A DNA stretch of 64,000 nt. It comes from Alteromonas indica (lineage in GTDB: Bacteria > Pseudomonadota > Gammaproteobacteria > Enterobacterales > Alteromonadaceae). Below the pieces are notes generated by a model. It was not told the DNA's origin and did not search any database. It saw nothing but the letters and a program-made list of their open reading frames with translations. Shown one piece after another: positions 26,557-35,384 of the stretch. Numbering within the stretch: position 1 is the first letter of the stretch; each line of letters opens with the position of its first letter. The DNA lies in contig PYVY01000012.1 in assembly GCA_003056425.1 (NCBI GenBank), positions 1-64,000 of the forward strand, given 5' to 3'. Both the position numbers and the translations under genes were made by a program.

Positions 26557-26644
26557 GTTTAGTCGGTATGCCCGGAAATTATCGCTACAGATTTTCTTCG
26601 ACATAGTTTAGGGTAGATGTTTTAGGGTAGAAGGTAGCGTCGAC

Positions 26645-27019
26645 ATGCATAAACACGAACAGCTTGATTATGTTGAATGGCCCGCCAATGACCTGGCCGC
26701 CACCAAGCTTTTTTTTGAAGCAGTTTTCAATTGGCATTTCACTGATTATGGGCCTGACTACAGCGCGTTTAGCACTCCCGTCTTAAGCGGTGGTTTTTAC
26801 CGAGCCGCGCAAGCCAGCCACACTGAAAAAGGGGGCGCACTGTTGGTCTTTTACAGCCAGCAAATCGAGCAAACTCAACATAAGATTATCAAACATGGCG
26901 GTATTATCAGCCGCCCGGTGTTCGATTTTCCCGGCGGTTGCCGGTTTCAGTTTTTAGAGCCCAGTGGCAATGAGTTTGCCGTATGGTCCGAGCAGCTATG
27001 TGTCTCCAGCGTGGTGTAA
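26645..27019 (+). CDS. VOC family (glyoxalase-like) protein
   Basis: 124 residues, one betaalphabetabetabeta pair: YVEWPANDLAATKLFFEAVFNWHF at the start and PGGCRFQFLEPSGNEFAVWS at the end. This is the layout of small VOC proteins such as glyoxalase/bleomycin-resistance relatives. The substrate is not deducible. A single gene with a weak upstream ribosome site. Confidence 0.85.
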   Translation: MHKHEQLDYVEWPANDLAATKLFFEAVFNWHFTDYGPDYSAFSTPVLSGGFYRAAQASHTEKGGALLVFYSQQIEQTQHKIIKHGGIISRPVFDFPGGCRFQFLEPSGNEFAVWSEQLCVSSVV

Positions 27020-27399
27020 TCGGTTCTGTGCTCCAACCGTAAGCCGGGCACTGCTTGCAGAAGCATGCTGGCGTCCAGTACGGTAAGGGTATTGTCTACC
27101 GCGCTGCGGTATCTTCAGTCGTACGCGCTAAACGAGTAGTCAAGTCAGGCACTGGCACGCTAATTACCGCTAGTCACTTATTAATGCTAGTCACTTATTA
27201 ATGCTAAGCACAGCGGCGTCGGTGGGTTTTAGGTTTAAGCCAGGGCGGTTAGTTTCAGCAGGTGATTTATACCATGGCAGAGAAGTAGCGGTGAAGATAA
27301 GCGGCGGCCGCGGTGCGCACGCGCTATACATAGGCTATGAGCCAGACTATGGGGCCATCGATAGCCCGCCCAAAGGCTATTGTGTATAGTGCTGATACT
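27020..27399. other. Gene-free stretch with a 17-bp tandem repeat
   Basis: About 380 bp. Two perfect tandem copies of GCTAGTCACTTATTAAT occupy 27169-27202. A short open frame at 27201-27389 has no family resemblance. The promoter of the META-MliC gene presumably lies here. Confidence 0.5.
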
Positions 27400-28116
27400 A
27401 TGACACTCGAATCCATACACAACATCAAGGATTATACTCTTTTGCCACGTTTTGCTTTTATTTCATCGTTATTGCTTACCGGCATCCTGTTAGCAGGTTG
27501 TTCCTCCACCGCGCAACAAGCGCCTGACGTGCCGGTTAACACCGTTACCGGCAGCTGGCGGGTGCAGCACATAAACCAACAACCGGTGGCAGACTATGCG
27601 CCGGTAACGCTGAATCTTTCGGGTACCGGACAGGTATCGGGCAGTACCGGTTGCAACCAGTTTAGTGGCGCGGGTAATCTGAATGATGGAATGGCCACCG
27701 TGGGTAAATTGAGCATTACGCGAAAAAATTGTCTTAGTGCACTGGCTACTCAAGAGCAACAGTTTCTTTTGGCATTAGAACATGCATATAGCTATTATCA
27801 GCCGGATGCGTCGAGCCTGGTGTTAGCAGACCGTGAACAACAGCCTGTATTGCGCCTGACCGGCAGCAATGCCATGCCGGAACAGCCTGCAACAGACTTG
27901 ACCCGCTATTTTTGCCAGGGGGCCGGCATAGTCACGGTGCGGAATGTCGGGCCGCAGGTTATTGAAATACAGGTGGGTGAGAAGCAGACGCTCCTGTCGC
28001 AAACCCGAAGCGCATCGGGTAGCAAATATGTCGGAAAGGACGTGGTGTTCTTTAGCAAAGCGAAGGAAGCTTTACTGCAGATCGAAGGCGCCAACCATGG
28101 CTGTCAGAAGCAGTAA
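27400..28116 (+). CDS. META-MliC domain lipoprotein
   Basis: About 238 residues from the ATG at 27400. A TTG at 27442, with AAGGA upstream, would give a more compact signal peptide and is a real alternative start. Lipobox LLAGC. A META/HslJ domain (about 45-150) follows: SWRVQHINQQPV, GSTGCNQFSGAGNL, ITRKNCLSALATQEQQFLLAL. The C-terminal segment (about 170-238) has the MliC lysozyme-inhibitor pattern: FCQGAGIVTVRNVG, TRSASGSKYVG, and a late Cys. Probably an outer-membrane or periplasmic lipoprotein protecting against lysozyme; the inhibitor role is inferred. Confidence 0.8.
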   Translation: MTLESIHNIKDYTLLPRFAFISSLLLTGILLAGCSSTAQQAPDVPVNTVTGSWRVQHINQQPVADYAPVTLNLSGTGQVSGSTGCNQFSGAGNLNDGMATVGKLSITRKNCLSALATQEQQFLLALEHAYSYYQPDASSLVLADREQQPVLRLTGSNAMPEQPATDLTRYFCQGAGIVTVRNVGPQVIEIQVGEKQTLLSQTRSASGSKYVGKDVVFFSKAKEALLQIEGANHGCQKQ

Positions 28117-28179
28117 AACGCTGGAGCCAGCTTCGTCAATGGAGCGGTTAGCGCTACGGTATTGGTTATTTGCTGATGA

Positions 28180-29838
28180 TTAACGTCGCTTTACAATAGG
28201 TTCAATCATCAGTTCGTTAATCTCCTCACGCAGTGCAGCATACTTTTCCTGATGCTGCGGCTTAAGTGGAACATCATCAATAAGCCGGCACAATCTTTTA
28301 CATTCCACACTGAGTTCACGGGGCGGATTTTTGTGCGGCGCTGCCAGCTTTAAAATGCATTGCATCAGGTTCAGGGCCACCCCGGTGTTAACTGGTGCGT
28401 AGTCCTGGGCCTGCGTAAATGCCATCCGGGCCTCAGCAAACTTATTTTGCTGATAAAGGCTGATACCCTGACGATTAAACTGTAAATATGCAGACTGTTT
28501 GTCGGTGGCTTTTGCTGAGGCAAGTTCCACGGCATGACTGGTATTGGGATCCAGGCTGTCGCGGTGTAACGATAGTAGTTCGGCTAAGGGTTGCGCGTCT
28601 TCATATTCACCCAACTCTAACATAACCTTGAGTGAGTCAGGTGCATAATACAGTGGATAGCTTTCATAACCTGCATCTATAGACTGCTGTGACTGGAACA
28701 GCGCACGTTTGGCATCGAGCTTTTTTCCATCCAGGGTGGCAATCCGTGCCAGAACCACCTGTTCATAGATATCGTAATTAAAGTCTCCCGACATTCGAGC
28801 GACCGCTTCATCGAAACGACCACGCTGCAATTGTAATAATGCGTCTTGCTGATACCTGTTACGAGTACGTTTATCTTCGGTATATTCCGCCACATCGAGC
28901 ATACTGCGTATATAACCGCACCAATGAGCGATATTCTGATGTACCGTGCGCTTCGATAAATCCCAGATAGCCAGACAGGCCTGACTGGCCAGCATATAAT
29001 CTTTATTCAGCCGGGCGATATCGCACGCGCTGTAATAACGCGGCAACGAATAGGGCGATAGTTTGATGGCCTGGTTGATGGCCGCTATCGCTGCTTCACC
29101 ATCATTAATAGCCTGGCGGGCATGCGCAATAATGTCATAGGCTTCCGCGCTGAACCGGTTTTTCATTAAAATCTGGTCGCATAACGCTATCGCAGTTTCG
29201 GCTTTACCTAATTGCAGGTAGGTGCGGGCTAAAGCGGTTTTTACCCACTGCGCATTTTGCCCCTGCTCGTAGGGTTTAATGACCTCCAGAGCTTGTTGAT
29301 ACTGGGCTTCCTGCCAGTACAGTTCAACCAGTAACTGTTCGGCGGAATGTTGGTAATTGGTATTTGCCTGAATAATGCTATGGCACGCGTCAATGGCAAT
29401 CTGCGGTTGTTCAGCATTGATGGCACTGTAAATTGGCAATAACGCCTGACGTTTTTGCCACGCCCGGTTTAGCCGGTTTTTTAGCTGCACCTGGGAAAAT
29501 GGCTTTATTAGGTAATCATCAGGCCGGCGTTCTACCGAACCGAGCACAACAGGCCGGGCACTGTCGGCGCTTATCAGCATAAAAATACTGCTGGGTTTGA
29601 TTAATTGCCTGATACGCAATTCTTCAACCAGCTCAAATCCATTTTTGCGTTCGGCCCCTAGGTGGAGATCAGCAATAATAATATCAAATTTTTGTTTAGC
29701 GCATAGCGCCAGCGCCTGTTCGGCAGACGATTTGGTCACTACGTCGGTGCAGCCCATAGAATTAAGCAGCCCGCGCAATAACAAAAGAAACGGGCGCTGA
29801 TCTTCAATAATCAGCACACGTTTGTCGGCATAATTCAT
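28180..29838 (-). CDS. Response regulator with C-terminal TPR repeats (copy 2)
   Basis: 552 residues from the ATG at 29838; a TTG at 29865 in frame is less likely because the paralogue also begins just before the first receiver strand. Receiver: IIEDQRPFLLLLRGLL, phospho-Asp in IIIADLHLGAERKNGFELV, SSIFMLISADSARP, and DDYLIKPFSQ. The remainder is a run of TPR units (for example LGKAETAIALCDQILMKNRF, GEAAIAAINQAIKLSPYS, NKFAEARMAFTQAQDYAP). No effector domain is seen. Same layout as 5881-7578, with the same extra loop after the phospho-Asp. Confidence 0.82.
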   Translation of the reverse strand: MNYADKRVLIIEDQRPFLLLLRGLLNSMGCTDVVTKSSAEQALALCAKQKFDIIIADLHLGAERKNGFELVEELRIRQLIKPSSIFMLISADSARPVVLGSVERRPDDYLIKPFSQVQLKNRLNRAWQKRQALLPIYSAINAEQPQIAIDACHSIIQANTNYQHSAEQLLVELYWQEAQYQQALEVIKPYEQGQNAQWVKTALARTYLQLGKAETAIALCDQILMKNRFSAEAYDIIAHARQAINDGEAAIAAINQAIKLSPYSLPRYYSACDIARLNKDYMLASQACLAIWDLSKRTVHQNIAHWCGYIRSMLDVAEYTEDKRTRNRYQQDALLQLQRGRFDEAVARMSGDFNYDIYEQVVLARIATLDGKKLDAKRALFQSQQSIDAGYESYPLYYAPDSLKVMLELGEYEDAQPLAELLSLHRDSLDPNTSHAVELASAKATDKQSAYLQFNRQGISLYQQNKFAEARMAFTQAQDYAPVNTGVALNLMQCILKLAAPHKNPPRELSVECKRLCRLIDDVPLKPQHQEKYAALREEINELMIEPIVKRR

Positions 29839-29982
29839 CGGGTATCGCCGTGATGTCGGTAACAAAGAAACAATTGATACTTAAGTATAACCAACACAAC
29901 GAAAAAATACCTTTTGCAGGACGTATATATTAAAGAACCCTGCGTATGAACCGATATAAGCATTATCAGTTAAGGAGATAAT

Positions 29983-30492
29983 GTGACGCAGTTTACCTCA
30001 CCAACCGCTACCCCGCAGCCAGCGCAAATACAACCTGCCAACCATGAATGGCAGGGAAGCCTTGGGCGCGCCACGGGTGAGGGGGCATTGTTTTCGTTAT
30101 ATCTGGCGATCCAAATGCAGCCAGGTGCGCCAGCCGCCCGCTTTGAAACCACGCCTGCGCCTACATTTGATGAAACCGCCTTTCTTACCAGCCTTAACCA
30201 TTATCGCCGGGCACCTACTTCGGCCCAGCCTGCTTCGTTATCGACCGTAGGCGTTTATAGTCAGCTCACACAGACCCAGGATATGGCGAACCTTAGCCTG
30301 TGGCGGGCCATGCATCCCGATCCGCTGGCCATAGCAGATAATCCGACCCGCCTGGAGCCGCAGGTTGTCGCCAATTGCAGCCTGGCTACCCAGCTTAAAC
30401 TGCGTGAAAACCATCGCGATGCAGCGTGGCAGTGTGATGAAACTCAGCTTGATGACATTATCACTGGCTCGGCGAGCTTGTTAAGCGCGTAA
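29983..30492 (+). CDS. Small conserved protein, possibly VC2046/SO_2500 family
   Basis: 169 residues; GTG start with a strong AAGGAG 6-7 bases upstream. No signal peptide or membrane segment. The segment WQGSLGRATGEGALFSLYLAIQM resembles the N-terminal region of the VC2046/SO_2500 family of marine gammaproteobacteria, but the match is from memory and only moderate. The middle is Pro/Ala/Thr-rich and the end acidic. Function unknown. A single gene divergent from the receiver-TPR gene. Confidence 0.6.
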   Translation: MTQFTSPTATPQPAQIQPANHEWQGSLGRATGEGALFSLYLAIQMQPGAPAARFETTPAPTFDETAFLTSLNHYRRAPTSAQPASLSTVGVYSQLTQTQDMANLSLWRAMHPDPLAIADNPTRLEPQVVANCSLATQLKLRENHRDAAWQCDETQLDDIITGSASLLSA

Positions 30493-30583
30493 GCCGCAGT
30501 TTGTGCCGGCAGCGCATTTTTGCTATATTGCGCGCGCATTTTGCACTGGTTTTACGTTCCAATAAGCAAAGGTAAGATTACCC

Positions 30584-31579
30584 ATGTCCAACTATATTGT
30601 TTGCGCAATGTATAAATTTGTTGCGCTTGAAGATTTTGAAAAATTGCGTGAGCCGCTCCAGCAGGCGATGGAGCAGTACGCCATTAAAGGCACCCTGTTA
30701 CTGGCAAGCGAAGGTATCAATGGTACGGTGTCAGGCACCCGTGAGGCAGTTAATAACCTGATGGCATGGCTAAATCGCGATCCCCGTATTAACCCCATTT
30801 CCTATAAAGAATCTGTCCATGAGGAACAGCCTTTTTATCGTACCAAGGTCAAACTCAAAAAAGAGATTGTGACAATGGGAGTTGAAGGCATTGATCCACG
30901 TCAGACCGTGGGTACCTATGTCAAACCCAAAGATTGGAATGCCCTGATTAGCGACCCCGAAGTTATGGTCGTGGATACCCGCAACGATTACGAAATTGAG
31001 ATAGGCTCGTTTAAACACGCCGTTGACCCCAAGACGAAAACATTTCGGGAATTTCCTGAATATGTTAAGCAGAATCTTGACCCGCAAAAACACAAAAAAG
31101 TAGCGATGTTTTGTACCGGCGGTATCCGGTGCGAGAAATCGACTGCTTATTTGAAAGAACAGGGCTTTGATGAGGTATATCACCTGGAAGGCGGAATTTT
31201 ACAATATTTAGAAGATGTGCCCCAGGAAGAATCGCTGTGGGAAGGGGACTGTTTTGTGTTTGATAATCGAGTAGCGGTGGGCCACGACTTACAGAAAAGC
31301 CAGTATGACGCATGCTATGCCTGCCGCTTACCAATAACCGCACAAGACAAGCAAAGCGATAAATACGAGGCGGGCGTCAGTTGTCCCCATTGTTATGGAA
31401 CCCATTCTGACGAACAACTTGCGCGTTTTAGAGAACGTGAAAAACAGGTTCAGCTGGCCCATCAGCGCAACGAAGAACATGTGGGCAGCGATGCCCGTAT
31501 GGCCATGGAAAAACGGCGATTGGACAAAGCGCAGGCACAGCGCGAGAGAGCCCTGGCTGCGAAGCAAAATCAGGCGTAG
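30584..31579 (+). CDS. trhO: tRNA uridine(34) hydroxylase TrhO
   Basis: 331 residues. Rhodanese-domain enzyme making 5-hydroxyuridine at tRNA position 34 with O2. N-terminal acylphosphatase-like part with [20 protein letters not shown], then a rhodanese domain with [18 protein letters not shown] and the catalytic cysteine in [18 protein letters not shown]-terminal Cys-rich tail follows ([15 protein letters not shown]). The protein is nearly colinear with E. coli YceA/TrhO. It complements CmoM in this window, as both act on wobble-uridine oxyacetic-type modifications. Confidence 0.95.
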   Translation: MSNYIVCAMYKFVALEDFEKLREPLQQAMEQYAIKGTLLLASEGINGTVSGTREAVNNLMAWLNRDPRINPISYKESVHEEQPFYRTKVKLKKEIVTMGVEGIDPRQTVGTYVKPKDWNALISDPEVMVVDTRNDYEIEIGSFKHAVDPKTKTFREFPEYVKQNLDPQKHKKVAMFCTGGIRCEKSTAYLKEQGFDEVYHLEGGILQYLEDVPQEESLWEGDCFVFDNRVAVGHDLQKSQYDACYACRLPITAQDKQSDKYEAGVSCPHCYGTHSDEQLARFREREKQVQLAHQRNEEHVGSDARMAMEKRRLDKAQAQRERALAAKQNQA

Positions 31580-31638
31580 ACAGCGCCTGGTCAGGGCGTT
31601 ACACTTTGGTATAACAAGTTAGTAAATAGGGAAAATCA

Positions 31639-31881
31639 GTGAACCCCCAACTTTCAGAAGAAAAAGTAGCTGAGATTAAAAGCGACTTTAGTTTTTTCGA
31701 CCGTGATGGTAACGGTCAAATCGATCTGCCGGAGTTTATTGAACTTCTTACTGTGTTGTCGCCTAAAACAAAGGCTAGCCACGTGGAAGAAGGCTTTAAG
31801 CTTATCGACCACAATAATGATGGCTATATCGACTTCGAAGAATTTCTGGCCTGGTGGCAAGAAGGCTGGTGGGAATACTAA
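31639..31881 (+). CDS. Two-EF-hand calcium-binding protein
   Basis: 80 residues, GTG start with AGGGA upstream. Two canonical EF-hand loops: DRDGNGQIDLPE (about residues 21-32) and DHNNDGYIDFEE (about 56-67), each with the 12-residue D-x-D/N-x-D/N-G-x-I-D-x-x-E pattern. Cytoplasmic by sequence. A calmodulin-like Ca2+ sensor or buffer; no partner is apparent. A good terminator follows at 31911-31936. Confidence 0.93.
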   Translation: MNPQLSEEKVAEIKSDFSFFDRDGNGQIDLPEFIELLTVLSPKTKASHVEEGFKLIDHNNDGYIDFEEFLAWWQEGWWEY

Positions 31882-31910
31882 TTCTCGCCAACAAAGTAAT
31901 CAACGCAAAA

Positions 31911-31936
31911 GGCCTGACAATCGTCAGGCCTTTTTT
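31911..31936 (+). terminator. Rho-independent terminator after the EF-hand gene
   Basis: Perfect stem GGCCTGAC / GTCAGGCC with a 4-base loop (31911-31930) followed by six T. The A-rich left flank makes it usable in the reverse direction for the helicase transcript as well. Confidence 0.9.
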
Positions 31937-32107
31937 ATTGCGGAGTCTCATCCTAAATAGTGCTGATTACGCGCGGCGGCGAATATCGTATTAGTATAAG
32001 CCACCGGTGACTTGCGGTAATAGTGCGCTACATCAGCTAACCAGGCTATTGTACCTTGCGCCATAGCCTGCTTGGCTGATAGAAGCATACCTAGGGGGAG
32101 GGCACGA

Positions 32108-33454
32108 TTATGCCTGTTCTTCGTCATCATCGGGTTGGGCTGGGGTGCGTTTTTTACGCATAACCGGCATCTCGCCCACATCTTTGCCCGCGGTAGTATC
32201 AACCCGCCGCTTGGTCTTCTTCAACGCGCTTTGGGTACTATCTTTATTGGATGTTTTGGCGCTGCTGCCTGCCGGAGTATTAGCCGAGTCTGGCTTCGGT
32301 TTGATGCCGTTGAAGCGCGCCGGTGCTTCACTGTGCGCCTGACATTCTACCGGGTAAGCCAAATGCGCTTGAATGGCGGTGAAGCTTTGCCAGTCACGGG
32401 GGCCAACCAAAGACACCGCGTGACCTTTTTGCCCGGCACGACCAGTACGCCCGATACGATGGATATACTCATCGGCGTGCTTGGGAAGGTCATAGTTCAC
32501 TACCAGACCAACTTTAAGTAAATCTAAGCCCCGTGAAGCGACGTCCGTGGTCACCAGAATACTGTGTTGTCCGCGGCTAAACTCACTCATAATCTGAGCC
32601 CGCTGATTTTGCGGTAAGTCCCCACGCAGCGCAATTGCTTCAAGACGGTGTTCGTTCAGCATGGCGCAGATACGATCAGTATCGTCACGGGTAGCGGTAA
32701 ACACAATGGCCTGGTTGTATTGTTGCTCGTTGATACATTGGGTCAGCAGGGTATCTTTATGGCTGATGTTATCAGCAAAATAGAGTTTTTCTGTGATGTC
32801 CTGGTGCGCAGCGGTAGACTGACCCACCGTAATCCTTACCGGCGCTTTTAGCAAATTCTTGCTTAAATGGGTCAATTCTATATTGTCCAGCGTCGCTGAA
32901 AACAACATAGTCTGGCGCTTACGATGGTCGGCAAACTGATTGATTAGATTTAGCTGGGCCATAAAGCCCAAATCAAGCATGCGGTCTGCTTCATCAAAGA
33001 TCAGTAGTTCCAAACCATTTAAAAAGAAGGTTTTATCCAGTAAATGGTCGGCAATACGCCCGGCAGTGCCGACTACAATAGCCGGATTTTTGCGTAATAC
33101 TTTTACCTGGTTATTATAATTTTCGCCGCCCACCACCAACGCGCAGGGCAAGTTCAGCCCAGTGGTGAGATGTTTTGCTTCGCTGAAAACCTGTTTAGCC
33201 AACTCGCGGGTAGGGGCCAGAATCACGACGCGAGGATCTTTACGGCTGAGAGCTTTTTCATTCAACAAACGGTTAATGGCTGGAATCAAAAAAGCCAGAG
33301 TTTTACCCGAGCCGGTTTGCGAGGACGCAATAATATCTTTGCCACTAATAGCGGGTAACATGGCTTTTTGTTGTATCTCGGTCAGGGTATCAAACCCTTT
33401 TGTTTGTAACCGATTGATAATTTTATGATGTACAGGAAGATCGCTGATTTGCAA
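32108..33454 (-). CDS. DEAD-box RNA helicase
   Basis: 448 residues. Complete helicase core: Q motif region TLTEIQQKAMLPAI, motif I SSQTGSGKT, Ia PTRELAKQ, motif II DEADRMLDLGF, motif III FSATL, motif V VTTDVASRGLDL, motif VI HRIGRTGRAG. The C-terminal 90 residues are a basic, low-complexity tail. Closest in form to the RhlE/SrmB groups, but not assigned to one, so no symbol is given. Probable roles are ribosome assembly or mRNA turnover. Transcribed alone. Confidence 0.92.
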   Translation of the reverse strand: MQISDLPVHHKIINRLQTKGFDTLTEIQQKAMLPAISGKDIIASSQTGSGKTLAFLIPAINRLLNEKALSRKDPRVVILAPTRELAKQVFSEAKHLTTGLNLPCALVVGGENYNNQVKVLRKNPAIVVGTAGRIADHLLDKTFFLNGLELLIFDEADRMLDLGFMAQLNLINQFADHRKRQTMLFSATLDNIELTHLSKNLLKAPVRITVGQSTAAHQDITEKLYFADNISHKDTLLTQCINEQQYNQAIVFTATRDDTDRICAMLNEHRLEAIALRGDLPQNQRAQIMSEFSRGQHSILVTTDVASRGLDLLKVGLVVNYDLPKHADEYIHRIGRTGRAGQKGHAVSLVGPRDWQSFTAIQAHLAYPVECQAHSEAPARFNGIKPKPDSANTPAGSSAKTSNKDSTQSALKKTKRRVDTTAGKDVGEMPVMRKKRTPAQPDDDEEQA

Positions 33455-33914
33455 TGGATAGCCCCTCAGTTTGCATTGCGCGCATTATCTACCAACGGGC
33501 CAGTGATTGAAAGCCAGCAAAGAGTTTTATCGTGGGTAGCAGCGCGAATATGCGGTTTATCTATTGTTAACCACAGCCTGCAGTCGGCGCTATCGCTAGC
33601 TGACCACAAAAACCTTAATATTACGGCACCATACACATATGGCGAAACTAAACCATAACGGTAACCCCCAAAAGGGGGTTACCCAAAGCAGGTTTGGCAT
33701 CGGCGGGGATTCACCATGGTCTTTCGTTCAGTGGGGCGCCCGGGCGTTAATGCTTAGGCGCTTTTGCTGAGAAGCTTTTGCTAAGAAGCTTTTGCCCCAG
33801 TGGTTTCTCCCCGCAGCTTTCGCAGCGGCGCGAACTGAGCGTCGCTCTGCGCCGAGGCGAATGTCCATGGCGAATGATCCTTGGCGTAAACGGGTAACCG
33901 CTGCCAAGCTAACG
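33455..33914. other. Gene-free stretch with a hairpin and short tandem repeats
   Basis: About 460 bp. A perfect inverted repeat GGTAACCCCC-AAAA-GGGGGTTACC lies at 33660-33683, and three imperfect copies of the unit AGCTTTTGCTnAGA lie around 33758-33796. Open frames here are short and unsupported. The promoter for the divergent helicase should lie near 33455-33560. Confidence 0.5.
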
Positions 33915-34571
33915 CTAGACCTGCATTTCCGGTACATTATCTGCGGCAACCAGTTTACCTGCGGTCTTTTCCTTAATCTCGGCTACCGACACGCCCGGAG
34001 CGCGTTCCTGTAAATGAAAAGCCCCATCTTTAACTTCTAATACGGCCAAATCTGTGATGATACGGGTAATACAATTTACTCCGGTTAGCGGCAACTTACA
34101 GGCCGGCAGTAATTTTGAATTACCGTGTTTATCGGCATGCGTCATGGTTACGATGATATTTTTAGCACCTGCCACCAAGTCCATAGCGCCACCCATGCCT
34201 TTAACCAGTTTGCCTGGAATCATCCAACTGGCAATATTGCCATTGACATCGACTTCAAACGCCCCCAATACGGTAAAATCAACATGCCCCCCGCGAATCA
34301 TGGCGAAACTTTCCGCTGAATTGAATATTGAGGCGCCCTTAATCGCTGTAACCGTTTCTTTGCCGGCGTTAATCATGTCGGCATCTAGCTCGTCCTCGTG
34401 AGGGTAGCGTCCCATACCTAACAAACCGTTTTCCGATTGCAGCATGACATCAATGCCGGGTGGTACATAGTTAGCAGCCAGCGTCGGTATACCAATCCCC
34501 AGGTTGACATAGCTACCGTCTTTAAATTCCTGCGCAACACGCATTGCAATTTGTTCTCGGGAAAGTGCCAT
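33915..34571 (-). CDS. scoB: 3-oxoacid CoA-transferase subunit B
   Basis: 218 residues. Begins MALSREQIAMRVAQEFKDGS, with LGIGIPTLAANYVPPGIDVM and the catalytic glutamate in LQSENGLLGMGRYP. GGHVDFTVLGAFEVDVNGN and KLVKGMGGAMDLVAGAKN are further family blocks. Transfers CoA between succinyl-CoA or acetyl-CoA and acetoacetate-like 3-oxoacids. It starts one base after the end of subunit A; the two form the active enzyme. Confidence 0.92.
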   Translation of the reverse strand: MALSREQIAMRVAQEFKDGSYVNLGIGIPTLAANYVPPGIDVMLQSENGLLGMGRYPHEDELDADMINAGKETVTAIKGASIFNSAESFAMIRGGHVDFTVLGAFEVDVNGNIASWMIPGKLVKGMGGAMDLVAGAKNIIVTMTHADKHGNSKLLPACKLPLTGVNCITRIITDLAVLEVKDGAFHLQERAPGVSVAEIKEKTAGKLVAADNVPEMQV

Positions 34572-34572
34572 G

Positions 34573-35283
34573 TTAACGGTTCTCCTTAGCTGTCACTTTT
34601 CGCTCAATTCGTTTTTCGAATGTGCCCTGTATCACCCGGTCTACATAGATACCAGGCGTATGAATATGGGCCGGGTCTAATTCACCAGGCTCTACAATTT
34701 CTTCTACTTCCACTACGGTGATTTTGCCGGCTGTGGCGGCCATGGGGTTGAAGTTTTGCGCAGTATGCCGATAAATACAGTTGCCATAGCGGTCAGCTTT
34801 ATAGGCCTTTACGATAGCGAAATCGCCGGTAATTGACGGTTCAAGAATATAGGGGCGGCCGTCGAAATGTTTGACGTCTTTGCCTTCTCCTACAGGCGTA
34901 CCATAACCAGTGGCAGTATAAAAAGCAGGAATACCGGCTCCGCCGGCCCGCATTTTTTCTGCCAAGGTACCTTGTGGGGTAAGCTCTACGTCTAATTCGC
35001 CAGTCAGCAATTGCTGTTCAAACAACGCGTTTTCCCCCACATAAGAAGAAATCATTTTCTTAATCTGGCGGTCTTCTAACAGCACACCCAACCCAAAGCC
35101 ATCCACTCCGCAGTTATTCGAGACCACCGTTAGCCCGGTAGTGCCCATGCGTTTTATCTGACTAATTAACCCTTCCGGGATGCCACACAACCCGAATCCG
35201 CCGGCAATCACCGTCATGCCATCGGTGAGGCCGTGCATTGCCTCAGCATAGTCGCTGACGACCTTATCAAAACCTGACATCAC
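34573..35283 (-). CDS. scoA: 3-oxoacid CoA-transferase subunit A
   Basis: 236 residues (or 235 from the second Met). [19 protein letters not shown] (CoA-binding glycine loop), [55 protein letters not shown], and [14 protein letters not shown] C-terminus. Upstream partner of scoB, together an scoAB/atoDA-type operon for ketone-body or branched-chain 3-oxoacid use. Divergent from a LysR regulator that is the likely controller. Confidence 0.92.
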   Translation of the reverse strand: MMSGFDKVVSDYAEAMHGLTDGMTVIAGGFGLCGIPEGLISQIKRMGTTGLTVVSNNCGVDGFGLGVLLEDRQIKKMISSYVGENALFEQQLLTGELDVELTPQGTLAEKMRAGGAGIPAFYTATGYGTPVGEGKDVKHFDGRPYILEPSITGDFAIVKAYKADRYGNCIYRHTAQNFNPMAATAGKITVVEVEEIVEPGELDPAHIHTPGIYVDRVIQGTFEKRIERKVTAKENR

Positions 35284-35339
35284 AAACTCCTGTAACAGAC
35301 CAAAGACAAATATGAGTATCAGTGAGGGATAATATTTTG

Positions 35340-35379
35340 TAAAATTAATTTTATATCAATATTAATAAAATAATTTTAT
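35340..35379. promoter_or_regulatory. AT-rich double palindrome between scoAB and the LysR gene
   Basis: A perfect 14-bp palindrome TAAAATTAATTTTA (35340-35353) and a near-perfect ATAAAATAATTTTAT (35365-35379, one off-centre base), about 25 bp centre to centre. They lie in the 101-bp divergent intergenic region, ending just before the regulator ATG at 35385. The spacing suits a LysR-family tetramer binding two sites on one DNA face. Confidence 0.55.
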
Positions 35380-35384
35380 CAATC

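Noticed and set aside
32072..32521. 149-codon plus-strand open frame inside the DEAD-box helicase gene
   Set aside because: Antisense shadow of a complete, well-conserved helicase; the translation resembles nothing.
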